Positions 1-7,051 are shown, counted from the first letter of the stretch. The stretch: 21,136 bases of DNA from Methylohalomonas sp964522485 (GCA_964522485.1 CAZFUS010000040.1:1-21136); one strand, 5' to 3'. Program-made: numbers and translations. Notes: generated from the sequence alone by a model not told the origin.

Positions 1-1343
1 TCGTTGGCGACTTTCAGGAACGGCACCACGCCCTGTGATTTGCCGTTGGTGCCCTTGATGTGGGCGCCCATGGCGCGCACGCGGGTCCAGTCGTTGCCGA
101 GGCCGCCGGCGTATTTCGACAGCAGGGCGTCGTCCTTGATGGCGCTGAAGATGCCGTCGAGATCGTCCGGTACGGTGGTCAGGTAGCAGCTCGACAGCTG
201 CGGCCGCAGCGTGCCGGAGTTGAACAGCGTCGGCGTCGAACTCATGAAGTCGAATGACGACAGCAGTTCGTAGAATTCAATTGCGCGCGCTTCGCGATTG
301 ATTTCATTGATGGCGAGGCCCATGGCGACGCGCATGAAAAAGGCCTGCGGCAGTTCGAAGCGCGTGCCGTTCGAGTGAATGAAATAGCGGTCGTACAGCG
401 TCTGCAGGCCGAGGTAGGCGAACTGCAGATCGCGCTCCGGCTTCAGCGCCCGGCCAAGCTTGTCGAGATCGAAGCGTGTCAGTTCCGAATCGAGCAGTTC
501 CAGATCGGCGCCCTGGCGGATGTATTTCGCAAAGTAGGCTGGATAACGTCCGGTCATTTCCGCCTGCGTGGCCTCAGTGGTGCGGCCTTCGAGAAAGGTC
601 AGGGCTTCACGGCGCAGGCCGTCCAGCAGCAGACCGGCGGCGACATAGGAATAGTTCGGTTCCTTCTCGATGAGCGTGCGCGCGCTCATCACCAGCGCCG
701 GATTGACGTCTTTCTCTGCGACGCCGTCGAACAGGTTGCGCAGGGTTTCCTTGATGATGAGCTGGCCATCGACCTCGGCCAGATCGCGGCAGGCTTCAAT
801 GACAACAGCCTGCATGCGCTCCAGATCCAGCGGCTTGCTGCTGCCGTCTTCGAGCGTGACGTTAAGACTGCTCTGAACGGCATCGGAGCGGGCGCTTCTG
901 GTCTTTTTGGCTTCCTTCTCGGCGCGTTCGCGGGCGCGGGCCTCGCGGTAGATCACGTAGGCGCGGGCAATCTTCTGTTCGCCGGCGCGCATCAGCGCCA
1001 GCTCGACCTGATCCTGGATATCCTCGATATGGACGGTGCCGCCGCCCGATAGCCGCCGGGTGACGCCGTTGACGATCTGCTGGGTGAGATCGGCCACTTT
1101 TTCGTGAATGCGTTTCGAGGCTGCGGCGGTACCTCCCTCGACCTCAAGAAAGGCCTTGGTCATGGCAACGCTGATCTTGCTGGCATCGAAGGTGGTCACC
1201 TTGCCGTTGCGGCGAATGACCTTGTAGTCACCTGGCTGGTGCAGGGTGATTTCGGCCGCTACTTCGCGGGCCGCCTCGTCAAGGGCAGTCTGGCTGGACT
1301 GGGCCGTTTGCCGGCCTTCTTGTACTGCGTTATCGGCCTCCAT
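1..1343 (-). CDS. nrdA: Ribonucleoside-diphosphate reductase, class I large (alpha) subunit, N-terminal part
   Basis: The large subunit of class I ribonucleotide reductase reduces ribonucleoside diphosphates to deoxyribonucleotides in the cytoplasm, working with the radical-generating NrdB subunit. The gene enters from the window edge on the minus strand, so only the first 447 codons are visible. Residues about 40-135 form an ATP-cone (YKVIRRNGKVTTFDASKIS start). Residues about 157-245 look like a second, more degenerate cone, as in Pseudomonas-type NrdA of about 950 aa. The catalytic barrel then begins: the SSCYLTTV stretch carries Cys386, which aligns with the first redox-active cysteine of the family, and GTNGKSQGVVPFLKV follows near the edge. 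The start is the ATG at 1343, with a full AGGAGG Shine-Dalgarno at 1348-1353. No lesion is seen. nrdB is not in the window and should lie beyond the left edge. Confidence 0.96.
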   Translation of the reverse strand, partial: MEADNAVQEGRQTAQSSQTALDEAAREVAAEITLHQPGDYKVIRRNGKVTTFDASKISVAMTKAFLEVEGGTAAASKRIHEKVADLTQQIVNGVTRRLSGGGTVHIEDIQDQVELALMRAGEQKIARAYVIYREARARERAEKEAKKTRSARSDAVQSSLNVTLEDGSSKPLDLERMQAVVIEACRDLAEVDGQLIIKETLRNLFDGVAEKDVNPALVMSARTLIEKEPNYSYVAAGLLLDGLRREALTFLEGRTTEATQAEMTGRYPAYFAKYIRQGADLELLDSELTRFDLDKLGRALKPERDLQFAYLGLQTLYDRYFIHSNGTRFELPQAFFMRVAMGLAINEINREARAIEFYELLSSFDFMSSTPTLFNSGTLRPQLSSCYLTTVPDDLDGIFSAIKDDALLSKYAGGLGNDWTRVRAMGAHIKGTNGKSQGVVPFLKVAN

Positions 1344-1452
1344 GGATCCTCCTGGTACAGATGTCTGAAGCTGGTTTTTTTATGAATGATTGTCCCGGTT
1401 GCCGGGCTGCGGGGCGGGCCTCGACGACCTGCCATCCGTTATTTGTTATGAA

Positions 1453-1481
1453 TGTATAGCACCCCCATACTTGGGGGTCAA
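1453..1481 (-). promoter_or_regulatory. Sigma-70-type promoter of nrdA
   Basis: Read on the minus strand there is a -35 TTGACC (1476-1481), a 17-bp spacer, and a -10 TATACA (1453-1458) preceded by an extended -10 TGC. This would start transcription near 1446 and give an mRNA leader of about 100 nt to the nrdA ATG at 1343. The G/C palindrome at 1461-1478 fills the spacer. The promoter is predicted from sequence alone. Confidence 0.7.
1461..1478 (-). promoter_or_regulatory. Possible second NrdR box: G/C palindrome in the nrdA promoter spacer
   Basis: ACCCCCATACTTGGGGGT is a palindrome with 7-bp arms lying between the predicted -35 and -10. Its inner 16 bases match only 8 of 16 positions of the NrdR consensus, but its centre is exactly 32 bp from the centre of the better box, the usual spacing of NrdR pairs. 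It could instead be the operator of another regulator. Confidence 0.45.
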
Positions 1482-1493
1482 GGGGTATCAAAA

Positions 1494-1509
1494 CCACAAT
1501 ATGATGTGG
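1494..1509 (-). promoter_or_regulatory. NrdR-box-like palindrome, upstream copy
   Basis: The 16-mer CCACAATATGATGTGG matches 12 of 16 positions of the published NrdR box consensus ACACWATATATWGTGT. It sits just upstream of the -35 of the nrdA promoter. NrdR is the ATP/dATP-sensing repressor of ribonucleotide reductase genes and normally binds two boxes 31-32 bp apart; the second candidate here is exactly 32 bp away, centre to centre. Confidence 0.7.
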
Positions 1510-1538
1510 ATTAGTGGGCTGGCTTCCTGCGGGAAAAT

Positions 1539-1547
1539 TGTGGATAA
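1539..1547 (-). promoter_or_regulatory. Perfect DnaA box upstream of nrdA
   Basis: On the minus strand this reads TTATCCACA, identical to the consensus high-affinity DnaA box. It lies about 60 bp upstream of the predicted -35 of nrdA. In E. coli, DnaA binds boxes in the nrdAB promoter and ties dNTP supply to replication initiation, so the position suggests the same control here. A single 9-mer can occur by chance, but the location is apt. Confidence 0.65.
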
Positions 1548-1600
1548 CCTGGGATTAAAATGGCCAGGGGCAGGTTTCATGCGGTGTGTGGGCGAAACAG

Positions 1601-1619
1601 GGCAGGGCGACCGCCTGCC
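1601..1619 (-). terminator. Weak hairpin after the DUF900 hydrolase gene
   Basis: GGCAGG (1601-1606) and CCTGCC (1614-1619) form a 6-bp stem with a 7-nt loop, 36 bp downstream of the stop of the hydrolase gene at 1655. On the minus strand the stem is followed only by CTGTTTC, so the T-tract is poor. Together with the nrdA promoter it would separate the two minus-strand genes. The rest of 1344-1654 holds no gene that I can support. Confidence 0.25.
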
Positions 1620-1654
1620 TGCACAGCGGGCAATGGCCGCTAGCGGAGGGCTGC

Positions 1655-2728
1655 CTAGAAGCGGTACATGCGCGTGGCGTTCTGGAAGTTCAGGTCTTCC
1701 TCGGCGCGCTGGCCGTTGAAGGCATTGTTGAAAAAGCGCCGTACCCGGCTGTCGCGGCGCGCAACCGGATCCGCCTCGAAATACGCATGTGAGTCGCCGA
1801 CCCGCGGTGCATCGGTGAAATCGACGTAGGTGGCCTGGGTTGCATACAGGTTGTAGCGGTAATGGCCCAGCCGCGCCTGCTGGGCTTCGCCGGCTTTCAT
1901 GCGTGAAGCGAGCAGCGCGGAATCGTTTTCGTTGATGGTGATATACAGCGCCTTGCGGAACGGAATGCGATCGACCCACTGCGGATGTTCGAAGTTGTTG
2001 GTATCGGCTGCCAGCAGAATGACATTGTCAAAGCTGAGATAGCGGCCATTGCCGACGGACGACAGCAGAGTGTGCTTGTACAGATAATTGCCCATGCTGT
2101 GCAGCATCATGTTGGCCGTCAGCGGACAGCGCTGTTCGCGCAGGTTGACGTAGTACTGTTCGCGCTTCTCGCTGTTTTCGGGATATTTGGCTTCGGCCTT
2201 GCGTTTTAACTGATCGATTTCCTGTTCCATCATGTGGGTGAGCAGTTCATGAAAGCGGCCCAGCGCCCGGTCAAAGCCGCCGACCGAGGCCTTGGCGTCA
2301 CGTTTGTCGCTTTTATAGCTGGCCACGCCGCGGATGCCGCCGCCGTTGGCGGGCCAGGAAAAAGCCAGTACCTCGACGCCGTACAGACGCTGCAGATTGT
2401 CGGCCCGCTCCAGTACGGCCTTGATATCGTTGTTATAGCCGTGGATGAAAAACAGCAGGTTTTTCTTTTCCTTGCGCAGCTTCTGAAAGAGTTTGCAGGC
2501 GACATAGTTGCTGGCGTACAGCGTCTGCCCGGCATCCGGGTCCAGCCCGACTTCCTCGCACATGGCGTGGGTGGCTACATCCGACAGCACTTCGATCTGC
2601 CAGCGATTGCCTTTTTTCACGGCTTCAACCAGCCGCAGCTCGTTGGGGCCTTTGCTGTTGGGCACATCGCCGAGCGCTTTTAAACCGGGAGTGCGTTCAT
2701 GGACTTCGCGGTTGGTAACGAGAAACAT
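1655..2728 (-). CDS. Alpha/beta hydrolase of the DUF900 type, function unknown
   Basis: This 357-aa cytoplasmic protein has an alpha/beta-hydrolase core. The strand and oxyanion segment NLLFFIHGYNND is at residues 90-101. The nucleophile elbow LHSMGN puts the catalytic serine at Ser211, and a likely catalytic histidine is His314 in GDSHAYFE. A charged, helix-forming insertion (about residues 160-200) lies between the core strands. No signal peptide is visible. The family (DUF900, lipase-like) has no agreed substrate, so no reaction is assigned. It starts at ATG 2728 behind AAGGGGG. It is transcribed like nrdA and metR, but the nrdA promoter downstream and a 166-bp gap upstream suggest an independent unit. 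Confidence 0.8.
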   Translation of the reverse strand: MFLVTNREVHERTPGLKALGDVPNSKGPNELRLVEAVKKGNRWQIEVLSDVATHAMCEEVGLDPDAGQTLYASNYVACKLFQKLRKEKKNLLFFIHGYNNDIKAVLERADNLQRLYGVEVLAFSWPANGGGIRGVASYKSDKRDAKASVGGFDRALGRFHELLTHMMEQEIDQLKRKAEAKYPENSEKREQYYVNLREQRCPLTANMMLHSMGNYLYKHTLLSSVGNGRYLSFDNVILLAADTNNFEHPQWVDRIPFRKALYITINENDSALLASRMKAGEAQQARLGHYRYNLYATQATYVDFTDAPRVGDSHAYFEADPVARRDSRVRRFFNNAFNGQRAEEDLNFQNATRMYRF

Positions 2729-2748
2729 GGCCTTCCCCCTTGAAGGCC
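2729..2748 (-). promoter_or_regulatory. Hairpin exposing the ribosome binding site of the DUF900 gene
   Basis: GGCCTTC (2729-2735) and GAAGGCC (2742-2748) are perfect 7-bp inverted arms. The purine-rich ribosome binding site of the hydrolase gene lies in and next to the 6-nt loop. This could modulate translation or be a coincidence of base composition. Confidence 0.3.
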
Positions 2749-2894
2749 GGTACCCGGCTCAGTCCGGATCGAGCCCGGCCGGCTGCGTTGATGAAAGGTT
2801 AACGACGCCTGGCTGGTACAACATGTGCAGATAGCCTAGCAAATCTCCTGACGATCAGGGACTGCATATCGCTGGCGTATCCAGACGCCGGGGG

Positions 2895-3866
2895 TCAGGC
2901 TGCCGTGACCGGTTCGATGCCTTCGAGCTGATCACGGGTCAGGTTCTGCGCCAGTTCGGTGAATGCCTGCAGGAACGGCAACTCGGCCTGCTCGCGACGT
3001 ACGGCGCTGTAGAGCGTACTCCACATGCCTTCGGCACGATCGCCGGAAGCCGGCGGTGTCAGAGGGCGGGTGATGACAGTATCGTCACGCAGGTATTTCA
3101 CGATAGCCCACAAGGGCAGTACCGCCACGCCGCGGCGACTGGCGACCAGCTGTACGATCATTGAAGTCAGTTCCGCCGTGCGGACGGCTGCGACCTCGAC
3201 CCCGGCCGGTTCCAGAAAGTGCCGGAACACATCCAGCCGCTGGCGTGCCACCGGGTAGGTGAGCAGAGTCTCGTTCGCAAGGTCGGCGGCTTCGATGAAG
3301 TCTTTTTCCCGCAACGGGTGATCAGCGGCCATGACCAGGACGGATTGATAGCGGAACAGGGGTGTGTAGCTGACGCCGGCGTGGCTCAGGGGATCCGAAG
3401 TGATCACCATGTCGATGACACCGTCGAGCAGCGCCGGCAGTGGATCGAGGCTGTAGGCCAGCGACAGGTCCAGCTCGATCTGCGGCCACGCTTCGCGATA
3501 GCGATCCATGGCCGGCAGCAGCCAGTCGAAGCAGCTGTGGCATTCGATTGAGAGATGCAGCCGGCCGCGGTTGCCTTCGGTGAGGTCATGGATATCCCGC
3601 TCGGCGGCCTGAATCCGCGCCAGAATGTCCTCGGCCAGTTGCAACAGACGCTGGCCGGCGGCCGTGAAACGGATGCTGCGGCGCCTGTGTCGAACCAGGA
3701 TAGAGATGCCGAGCTCGGTTTCCAGTCCCTTGAGCTGATGAGACAGCGCCGACTGGGTCAGATGCAGGCGCTTGGCGGCGGCGGCAATGCTGCCGGTATC
3801 GCGGATCGCGAGCAGGGTACGCAGGTGCCGCAGTTCCAGCAGCAGTTGGCGATCAGTTTTATACAT
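2895..3866 (-). CDS. metR: LysR-family regulator of methionine synthesis, MetR
   Basis: MetR is a DNA-binding activator that uses homocysteine as coeffector to control metE, metH and often itself. The 323-aa protein has a LysR winged helix-turn-helix at about residues 12-70 (SIAAAAKRLHLTQSALSHQL). The MetR-diagnostic stretch IECHSCFDWLLPA is near residue 107 and opens the effector domain; LTYPVARQRLDVFRHFLEPAGV and GVAVLPLW also match MetR of enteric bacteria. It is divergent from metE with 112 bp between start codons, the classic metR-metE arrangement. The ATG at 3866 has only a weak Shine-Dalgarno, and the MetR box overlaps it by one base, which suggests autoregulation. E. coli MetR starts about 8 residues later, but no better start codon is seen. 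Confidence 0.95.
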   Translation of the reverse strand: MYKTDRQLLLELRHLRTLLAIRDTGSIAAAAKRLHLTQSALSHQLKGLETELGISILVRHRRRSIRFTAAGQRLLQLAEDILARIQAAERDIHDLTEGNRGRLHLSIECHSCFDWLLPAMDRYREAWPQIELDLSLAYSLDPLPALLDGVIDMVITSDPLSHAGVSYTPLFRYQSVLVMAADHPLREKDFIEAADLANETLLTYPVARQRLDVFRHFLEPAGVEVAAVRTAELTSMIVQLVASRRGVAVLPLWAIVKYLRDDTVITRPLTPPASGDRAEGMWSTLYSAVRREQAELPFLQAFTELAQNLTRDQLEGIEPVTAA

Positions 3867-3878
3867 GAATAAATTTCA
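3866..3878. promoter_or_regulatory. Perfect MetR box between metR and metE
   Basis: TGAATAAATTTCA fits the MetR consensus TGAA-N5-TTCA at all eight defined bases. It overlaps the first base of the metR start codon and lies about 100 bp upstream of the metE start. That position fits repression of metR and activation of metE by the same bound protein. The surrounding 3867-3915 is very AT-rich and has no clear consensus -35 towards metE, as expected for an activator-dependent promoter. Confidence 0.8.
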
Positions 3879-3943
3879 TCATATATTAAAAAATAAATAA
3901 TTTGATTCATTTTAGCATTAGGTGCATCCTGCTGCTCATCGAA

Positions 3944-3959
3944 TTGAACCGCTATTCAA
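3944..3959. promoter_or_regulatory. Palindrome TTGAA-N6-TTCAA in the metE leader
   Basis: TTGAACCGCTATTCAA has perfect 5-bp arms like a MetR box, but the spacer is 6 rather than 5. It lies 20-35 bp before the metE ATG. It could be a secondary MetR contact site or a small leader hairpin. Confidence 0.3.
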
Positions 3960-3978
3960 ACCCCAGGTAGGAGGCAGT

Positions 3979-6303
3979 ATGTCCGATCCGATACAGATCA
4001 TTCACAATCTTGGCTATCCGCGAATCGGCCCGCATCGCGAACTGAAACAGGCGCTGGAGCAGTTCTGGCGCGGCGACATCGACGACTTATCGTTGCTGAA
4101 AACCGCACATGAATTGCGCGACGGGCGCTGGCGGGACCAGGCCGACGCCGGTGTTGACCTGATCCCGGTCAATGACTTCTCGCTGTACGACCACATGCTC
4201 GATATGTCCATGCTGCTGGGTGTGGTGCCGCCGCGCTTCGGCAAGCCTGAAGACCAGAACGAACTGACGCTGTTCTTCCGCATGGCGCGTGGCGATGCCG
4301 ATCAGCCGGCCTGTGAAATGACGAAATGGTTCGATACCAACTATCACTACCTGGTACCTGAGTTCGAGCCGCAGCAGGCATTCCGCATCTTCAGCGAAAA
4401 ACTGTTCGATGAAGTCAAGGCGGCGCAGGCGGCCGGTTATCAGGTCAAGCCGGTCCTGGTCGGTCCGCTGAGTTATCTGTATCTCGGCAAGCTGCGCGGC
4501 GACAGCCAGAAAGCAAACGAGAAACTGAAGCTGCTCGACCAATTGTTGCCCGTGTACGCGGATATTCTCGACCGCCTGGCCGGCATGGGCGTGGACTGGG
4601 TGCAGTTCGATGAACCGTGCCTGGGCCTGGACCTCGATACGGACTGGCAGCAGGCTTACAGTAAGGCCTATCAATCACTGGCCGACAGCAGCAGGATGAA
4701 AATCCTGCTGGCGAATTACTTCGCCGGTCTCGGTGACAATCTCGGTCTTGTGAAAGAACTGCCGGTCGCCGGGTTGCATATCGACGTTACCCGGGCACCG
4801 CAGGAAGCGGAAACGCTCATCAGCGACTGGCCTGGAGACCGTGTCCTGTCGCTGGGTGTGATTGACGGCCGCAATATCTGGCGTGCCAATCTCGATCAGT
4901 GGCTCGATAAGCTCGAACTGGCCAAGGCCCAGCTGAGTGATCGCTTATGGCTGGCGCCGTCGTGTTCACTGCTGCACGTGCCTATCGATCTGGATAACGA
5001 AACCGGGCTTGATGATGAACTCAAGTCCTGGCTTGCATTCGCGCGCCAGAAACTGGACGAACTCGGTCTGCTGAAACAGGCGCTCACCAGCGGCCGCCGC
5101 AGTATCAGTATTGCCCGGCGCGATAACGCCTCGGCCCATGCCGCGCGCGAAGCCTCGAAGCGCGTGCACCGTCCCGATGTCGCCAGGCGCATGCAGTCGA
5201 TCACAGCAGAGATGGCGAGCCGCACCAGCGATTTCAGCCAGCGGTCCAGCGCACAGGTGAAAGCGCTGGGTCTGCCGTTATTGCCGACGACTACGATCGG
5301 TTCATTCCCGCAGACAAAGGAAATCCGCAAAGCCCGCGCCGACTTCAAACACGGCCGCAGCGATGAAGCGACTTATCGCGAGGCCATGCAGGCGGAAATC
5401 AGAAATGTTATTGAACGCCAGGATGCACTTGGTCTGGATGTACTGGTGCATGGTGAGCCGGAACGCAATGACATGGTCGAGTACTTCGGTGAACTGCTGG
5501 AAGGCATGATCGCGACCCGCAACGGCTGGGTGCAGAGTTATGGTTCGCGCTGTGTGAAACCACCGGTCATCTTCGGAGACGTCCACCGGCCGCGGGCAAT
5601 GACCACCGACTGGATCAAGTATGCGCAGTCGCTGACCAGGCGGCCGGTCAAGGGCATGCTCACCGGGCCGGTGACGATCCTGCAGTGGTCGTTTGTGCGC
5701 GATGATCAGCCGCGTTCGGAAACCTGTAAACAGATCGCGCTCGCCATTCGTGACGAAGTCGGTGATCTGGAAGCCGACGGCATCAAGGTCATTCAGGTCG
5801 ACGAACCGGCACTGCGCGAAGGTCTGCCGCTGAAGAAAGCCGAGCAGGGCGCGTATCTCGACTGGGCGGTGGAATCCTTCAAGCTCGCGACCTGCGGTGT
5901 CGAAGACAGCACCCAGATTCATACGCACATGTGCTATGCCGAGTTTGAGGATATTCTCGAAGCGATAACGGCCATGGATGCCGACGTCATCACGCTCGAG
6001 AATGCACGCTCCGACAGTGAACTGTTGCAGGCGTTCAAGAACTTCAGCTATCCAAACGCCATCGGCCCGGGTGTCTGGGATATCCATTCGCCGCGTACCG
6101 TGCCGCTCAAGGCGATGACCGACCTGCTGGAACAAACGCTGAAAGTGGTACCGGCAGAACGGCTCTGGGTCAACCCCGACTGCGGTCTGAAGACGCGCAG
6201 CTGGGATGAGATCGAGACCAACCTGGAAAACCTGGTGGCGGCGGCGAAGCAGCTGCGCCAGAAACTTTTAACCGATGACAGCCGGAGGACCGGGACTCAC
6301 TAG
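3979..6303 (+). CDS. metE: Cobalamin-independent methionine synthase MetE
   Basis: MetE transfers a methyl group from 5-methyltetrahydropteroyl-triglutamate to homocysteine without B12, the last step of methionine synthesis. The 774-aa protein has the usual two-barrel form: an N-terminal barrel starting at HNLGYPRIGPHRELK, a linker near residues 390-430, and a C-terminal catalytic barrel with LPTTTIGSFPQT. The zinc ligands are all present: His650 and Cys652 in THMCY, Glu674 in TLENARSD, and Cys735 in NPDCGLKTR. These correspond to E. coli 641, 643, 665 and 726 with a constant offset of 9. ATG 3979 is chosen because AGGAGG lies at 3969-3974; an upstream in-frame GTG at 3922 lacks such a site and would add 19 atypical residues. 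No B12 riboswitch precedes the gene, so control appears to be by MetR. Confidence 0.97.
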   Translation: MSDPIQIIHNLGYPRIGPHRELKQALEQFWRGDIDDLSLLKTAHELRDGRWRDQADAGVDLIPVNDFSLYDHMLDMSMLLGVVPPRFGKPEDQNELTLFFRMARGDADQPACEMTKWFDTNYHYLVPEFEPQQAFRIFSEKLFDEVKAAQAAGYQVKPVLVGPLSYLYLGKLRGDSQKANEKLKLLDQLLPVYADILDRLAGMGVDWVQFDEPCLGLDLDTDWQQAYSKAYQSLADSSRMKILLANYFAGLGDNLGLVKELPVAGLHIDVTRAPQEAETLISDWPGDRVLSLGVIDGRNIWRANLDQWLDKLELAKAQLSDRLWLAPSCSLLHVPIDLDNETGLDDELKSWLAFARQKLDELGLLKQALTSGRRSISIARRDNASAHAAREASKRVHRPDVARRMQSITAEMASRTSDFSQRSSAQVKALGLPLLPTTTIGSFPQTKEIRKARADFKHGRSDEATYREAMQAEIRNVIERQDALGLDVLVHGEPERNDMVEYFGELLEGMIATRNGWVQSYGSRCVKPPVIFGDVHRPRAMTTDWIKYAQSLTRRPVKGMLTGPVTILQWSFVRDDQPRSETCKQIALAIRDEVGDLEADGIKVIQVDEPALREGLPLKKAEQGAYLDWAVESFKLATCGVEDSTQIHTHMCYAEFEDILEAITAMDADVITLENARSDSELLQAFKNFSYPNAIGPGVWDIHSPRTVPLKAMTDLLEQTLKVVPAERLWVNPDCGLKTRSWDEIETNLENLVAAAKQLRQKLLTDDSRRTGTH

Positions 6304-6320
6304 CGCGTCTTGCTTCAGTC

Positions 6321-6340
6321 CGCGAATGAACGCGAATGAA
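6321..6340. repeat. Tandem 10-mer repeat, copy cluster 1
   Basis: Two exact tandem copies of CGCGAATGAA begin 17 bp after the metE stop. The same unit recurs at 6545-6574. These belong to a short non-coding repeat family with no known role that I can name with confidence. Confidence 0.7.
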
Positions 6341-6349
6341 AACGGGACT

Positions 6350-6461
6350 CGCCATTCCGGGCGAGACGAGGAATTCTTGTCTTGCCCGCGGGGGGATCGT
6401 TCAGGGTTCCCCGCTCCGTTCGTAAGACCTGCAACAGATTTCTCCCTGCGGTCGAAATGAC
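6350..6461 (-). repeat. Dispersed intergenic repeat ending in TGTCATTTCGACCGCAGGGA
   Basis: Read on the minus strand, the element begins with TGTCATTTCGACCGCAGGGA (6442-6461) followed by GAAATCT, a motif that recurs in intergenic repeats of many environmental proteobacteria (recalled, not searched). The remainder, to about 6350, is GC-rich with short self-complementary runs. It contains no credible gene. The left boundary is approximate. Confidence 0.5.
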
Positions 6462-6502
6462 AAAGCAGGTATCTCCAAAGCCTTTCTTCTGAAGGCGTCG
6501 TT

Positions 6503-6532
6503 GCCGGCGAGGGAAACTTCGCCGGCTTTTTT
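6503..6532 (+). terminator. Rho-independent terminator, probably that of metE
   Basis: GCCGGCGA (6503-6510) pairs perfectly with TCGCCGGC (6519-6526) around an 8-nt loop and is followed directly by six T. It is oriented for plus-strand transcripts, and metE, ending at 6303, is the only plus-strand gene upstream. The 200-bp gap is filled by repeat sequence. Confidence 0.85.
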
Positions 6533-6544
6533 ATTTCGCCAGTC

Positions 6545-6574
6545 TGCGAATGAACGCAAATAGACGCGAATGAA
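6545..6574. repeat. Tandem 10-mer repeat, copy cluster 2
   Basis: Three consecutive 10-mers, TGCGAATGAA, CGCAAATAGA and CGCGAATGAA, repeat the unit found at 6321-6340. The middle copy is diverged. They lie just after the terminator, so the two clusters bracket the repeat insert and terminator. Confidence 0.6.
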
Positions 6575-6600
6575 AAATAATCGTCATTTATTCGTATTGA

Positions 6601-6712
6601 CTGCATTCCGCCACGCTGCGCTCGCGGCTAAAGGCTTCGGCCTTCAGGCTCGCAATGACGGGGGTACAGGATTCGTCATTGCGAGGAGGCATCAGCCGAC
6701 GAAGCAATCCAG
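6601..6712. repeat. Dispersed repeat, left copy, with internal inverted repeat
   Basis: The segment begins with a 39-bp block (6601-6639), matching 7052-7090 at 35 of 39 positions in the same orientation. It then shows a perfect 12-bp inverted repeat, CTCGCAATGACG (6649-6660) and CGTCATTGCGAG (6674-6685), and ends in GACGAAGCAATCCAG. The CGTCATTGCGAG...GCAATCC arrangement resembles a dispersed repeat widespread in environmental bacterial genomes (recalled). It can fold into a long hairpin. No gene is seen in it. Confidence 0.7.
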
Positions 6713-6721
6713 AAACTGCTT

Positions 6722-7009
6722 TCAGATAATCCGATCATATAAATCCTGCCATGTCGGATTCATGCTCTCAATCAACCCAATTTTTCTTCGGCGGCTACCA
6801 CCCTTGATTTGCTTCTCTCTGGGAATTGCGCTTTCCATTGTATGATGTTGCTCGTACCAGACGAGTAACTTGCAGGCATACTTGTTGGTGAAGCCTTCAA
6901 TCAGACCGTTTTTGTGTTGATGGATGCGCTGAACAAGATTTGAAGTAACTCCAGTATACAACGTGCCATTCCTTTGGCTTGCCATGATATAAACGCAAGG
7001 CAGTTTCAT
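6722..7009 (-). CDS. Small GIY-YIG endonuclease-fold protein (UPF0213/YhbQ-like)
   Basis: This 95-aa single-domain GIY-YIG protein has the GIY equivalent VYI at residues 6-8, the YIG equivalent YTG at 18-20, the catalytic-type arginine Arg28 in VQRIHQHK, and the conserved REKQIKG segment at 64-70 with Glu65. It ends in NPTWQDLY, as usual for this family. The family has a nuclease fold but no established physiological role for most short members. The start at ATG 7009 has AGGGA about 8 nt upstream. It is flanked on both sides by directly repeated intergenic elements and looks more AT-rich than its neighbours, which suggests it was acquired as part of a repeat-associated unit. Confidence 0.85.
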   Translation of the reverse strand: MKLPCVYIMASQRNGTLYTGVTSNLVQRIHQHKNGLIEGFTNKYACKLLVWYEQHHTMESAIPREKQIKGGSRRRKIGLIESMNPTWQDLYDRII

Positions 7010-7051
7010 TATGAATATCCCTGTTGATGACGTTGAACGCGTTGAATTCTA

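Noticed and set aside
375..1052. Plus-strand open frame of 225 codons inside nrdA
   Set aside because: It is antisense to clearly conserved NrdA coding sequence and has no recognisable domain; it results from GC-rich codon bias.
3922..3978. Upstream GTG start for metE adding 19 residues
   Set aside because: There is no Shine-Dalgarno before 3922, the added residues are atypical, and the ATG at 3979 has a full AGGAGG.
5302..6135. Minus-strand open frame of 277 codons inside metE
   Set aside because: It is antisense to the conserved catalytic barrel of MetE and its product resembles nothing recognisable.
6321..6574. Short repeats considered as a CRISPR array
   Set aside because: Units are 10 bp, directly tandem without unique spacers, and there are no cas genes nearby.
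6268..6606. Minus-strand open frame of 112 codons downstream of metE
   Set aside because: It runs across tandem repeats, the terminator hairpin and the metE 3' end, so it is an accident of repeat sequence.
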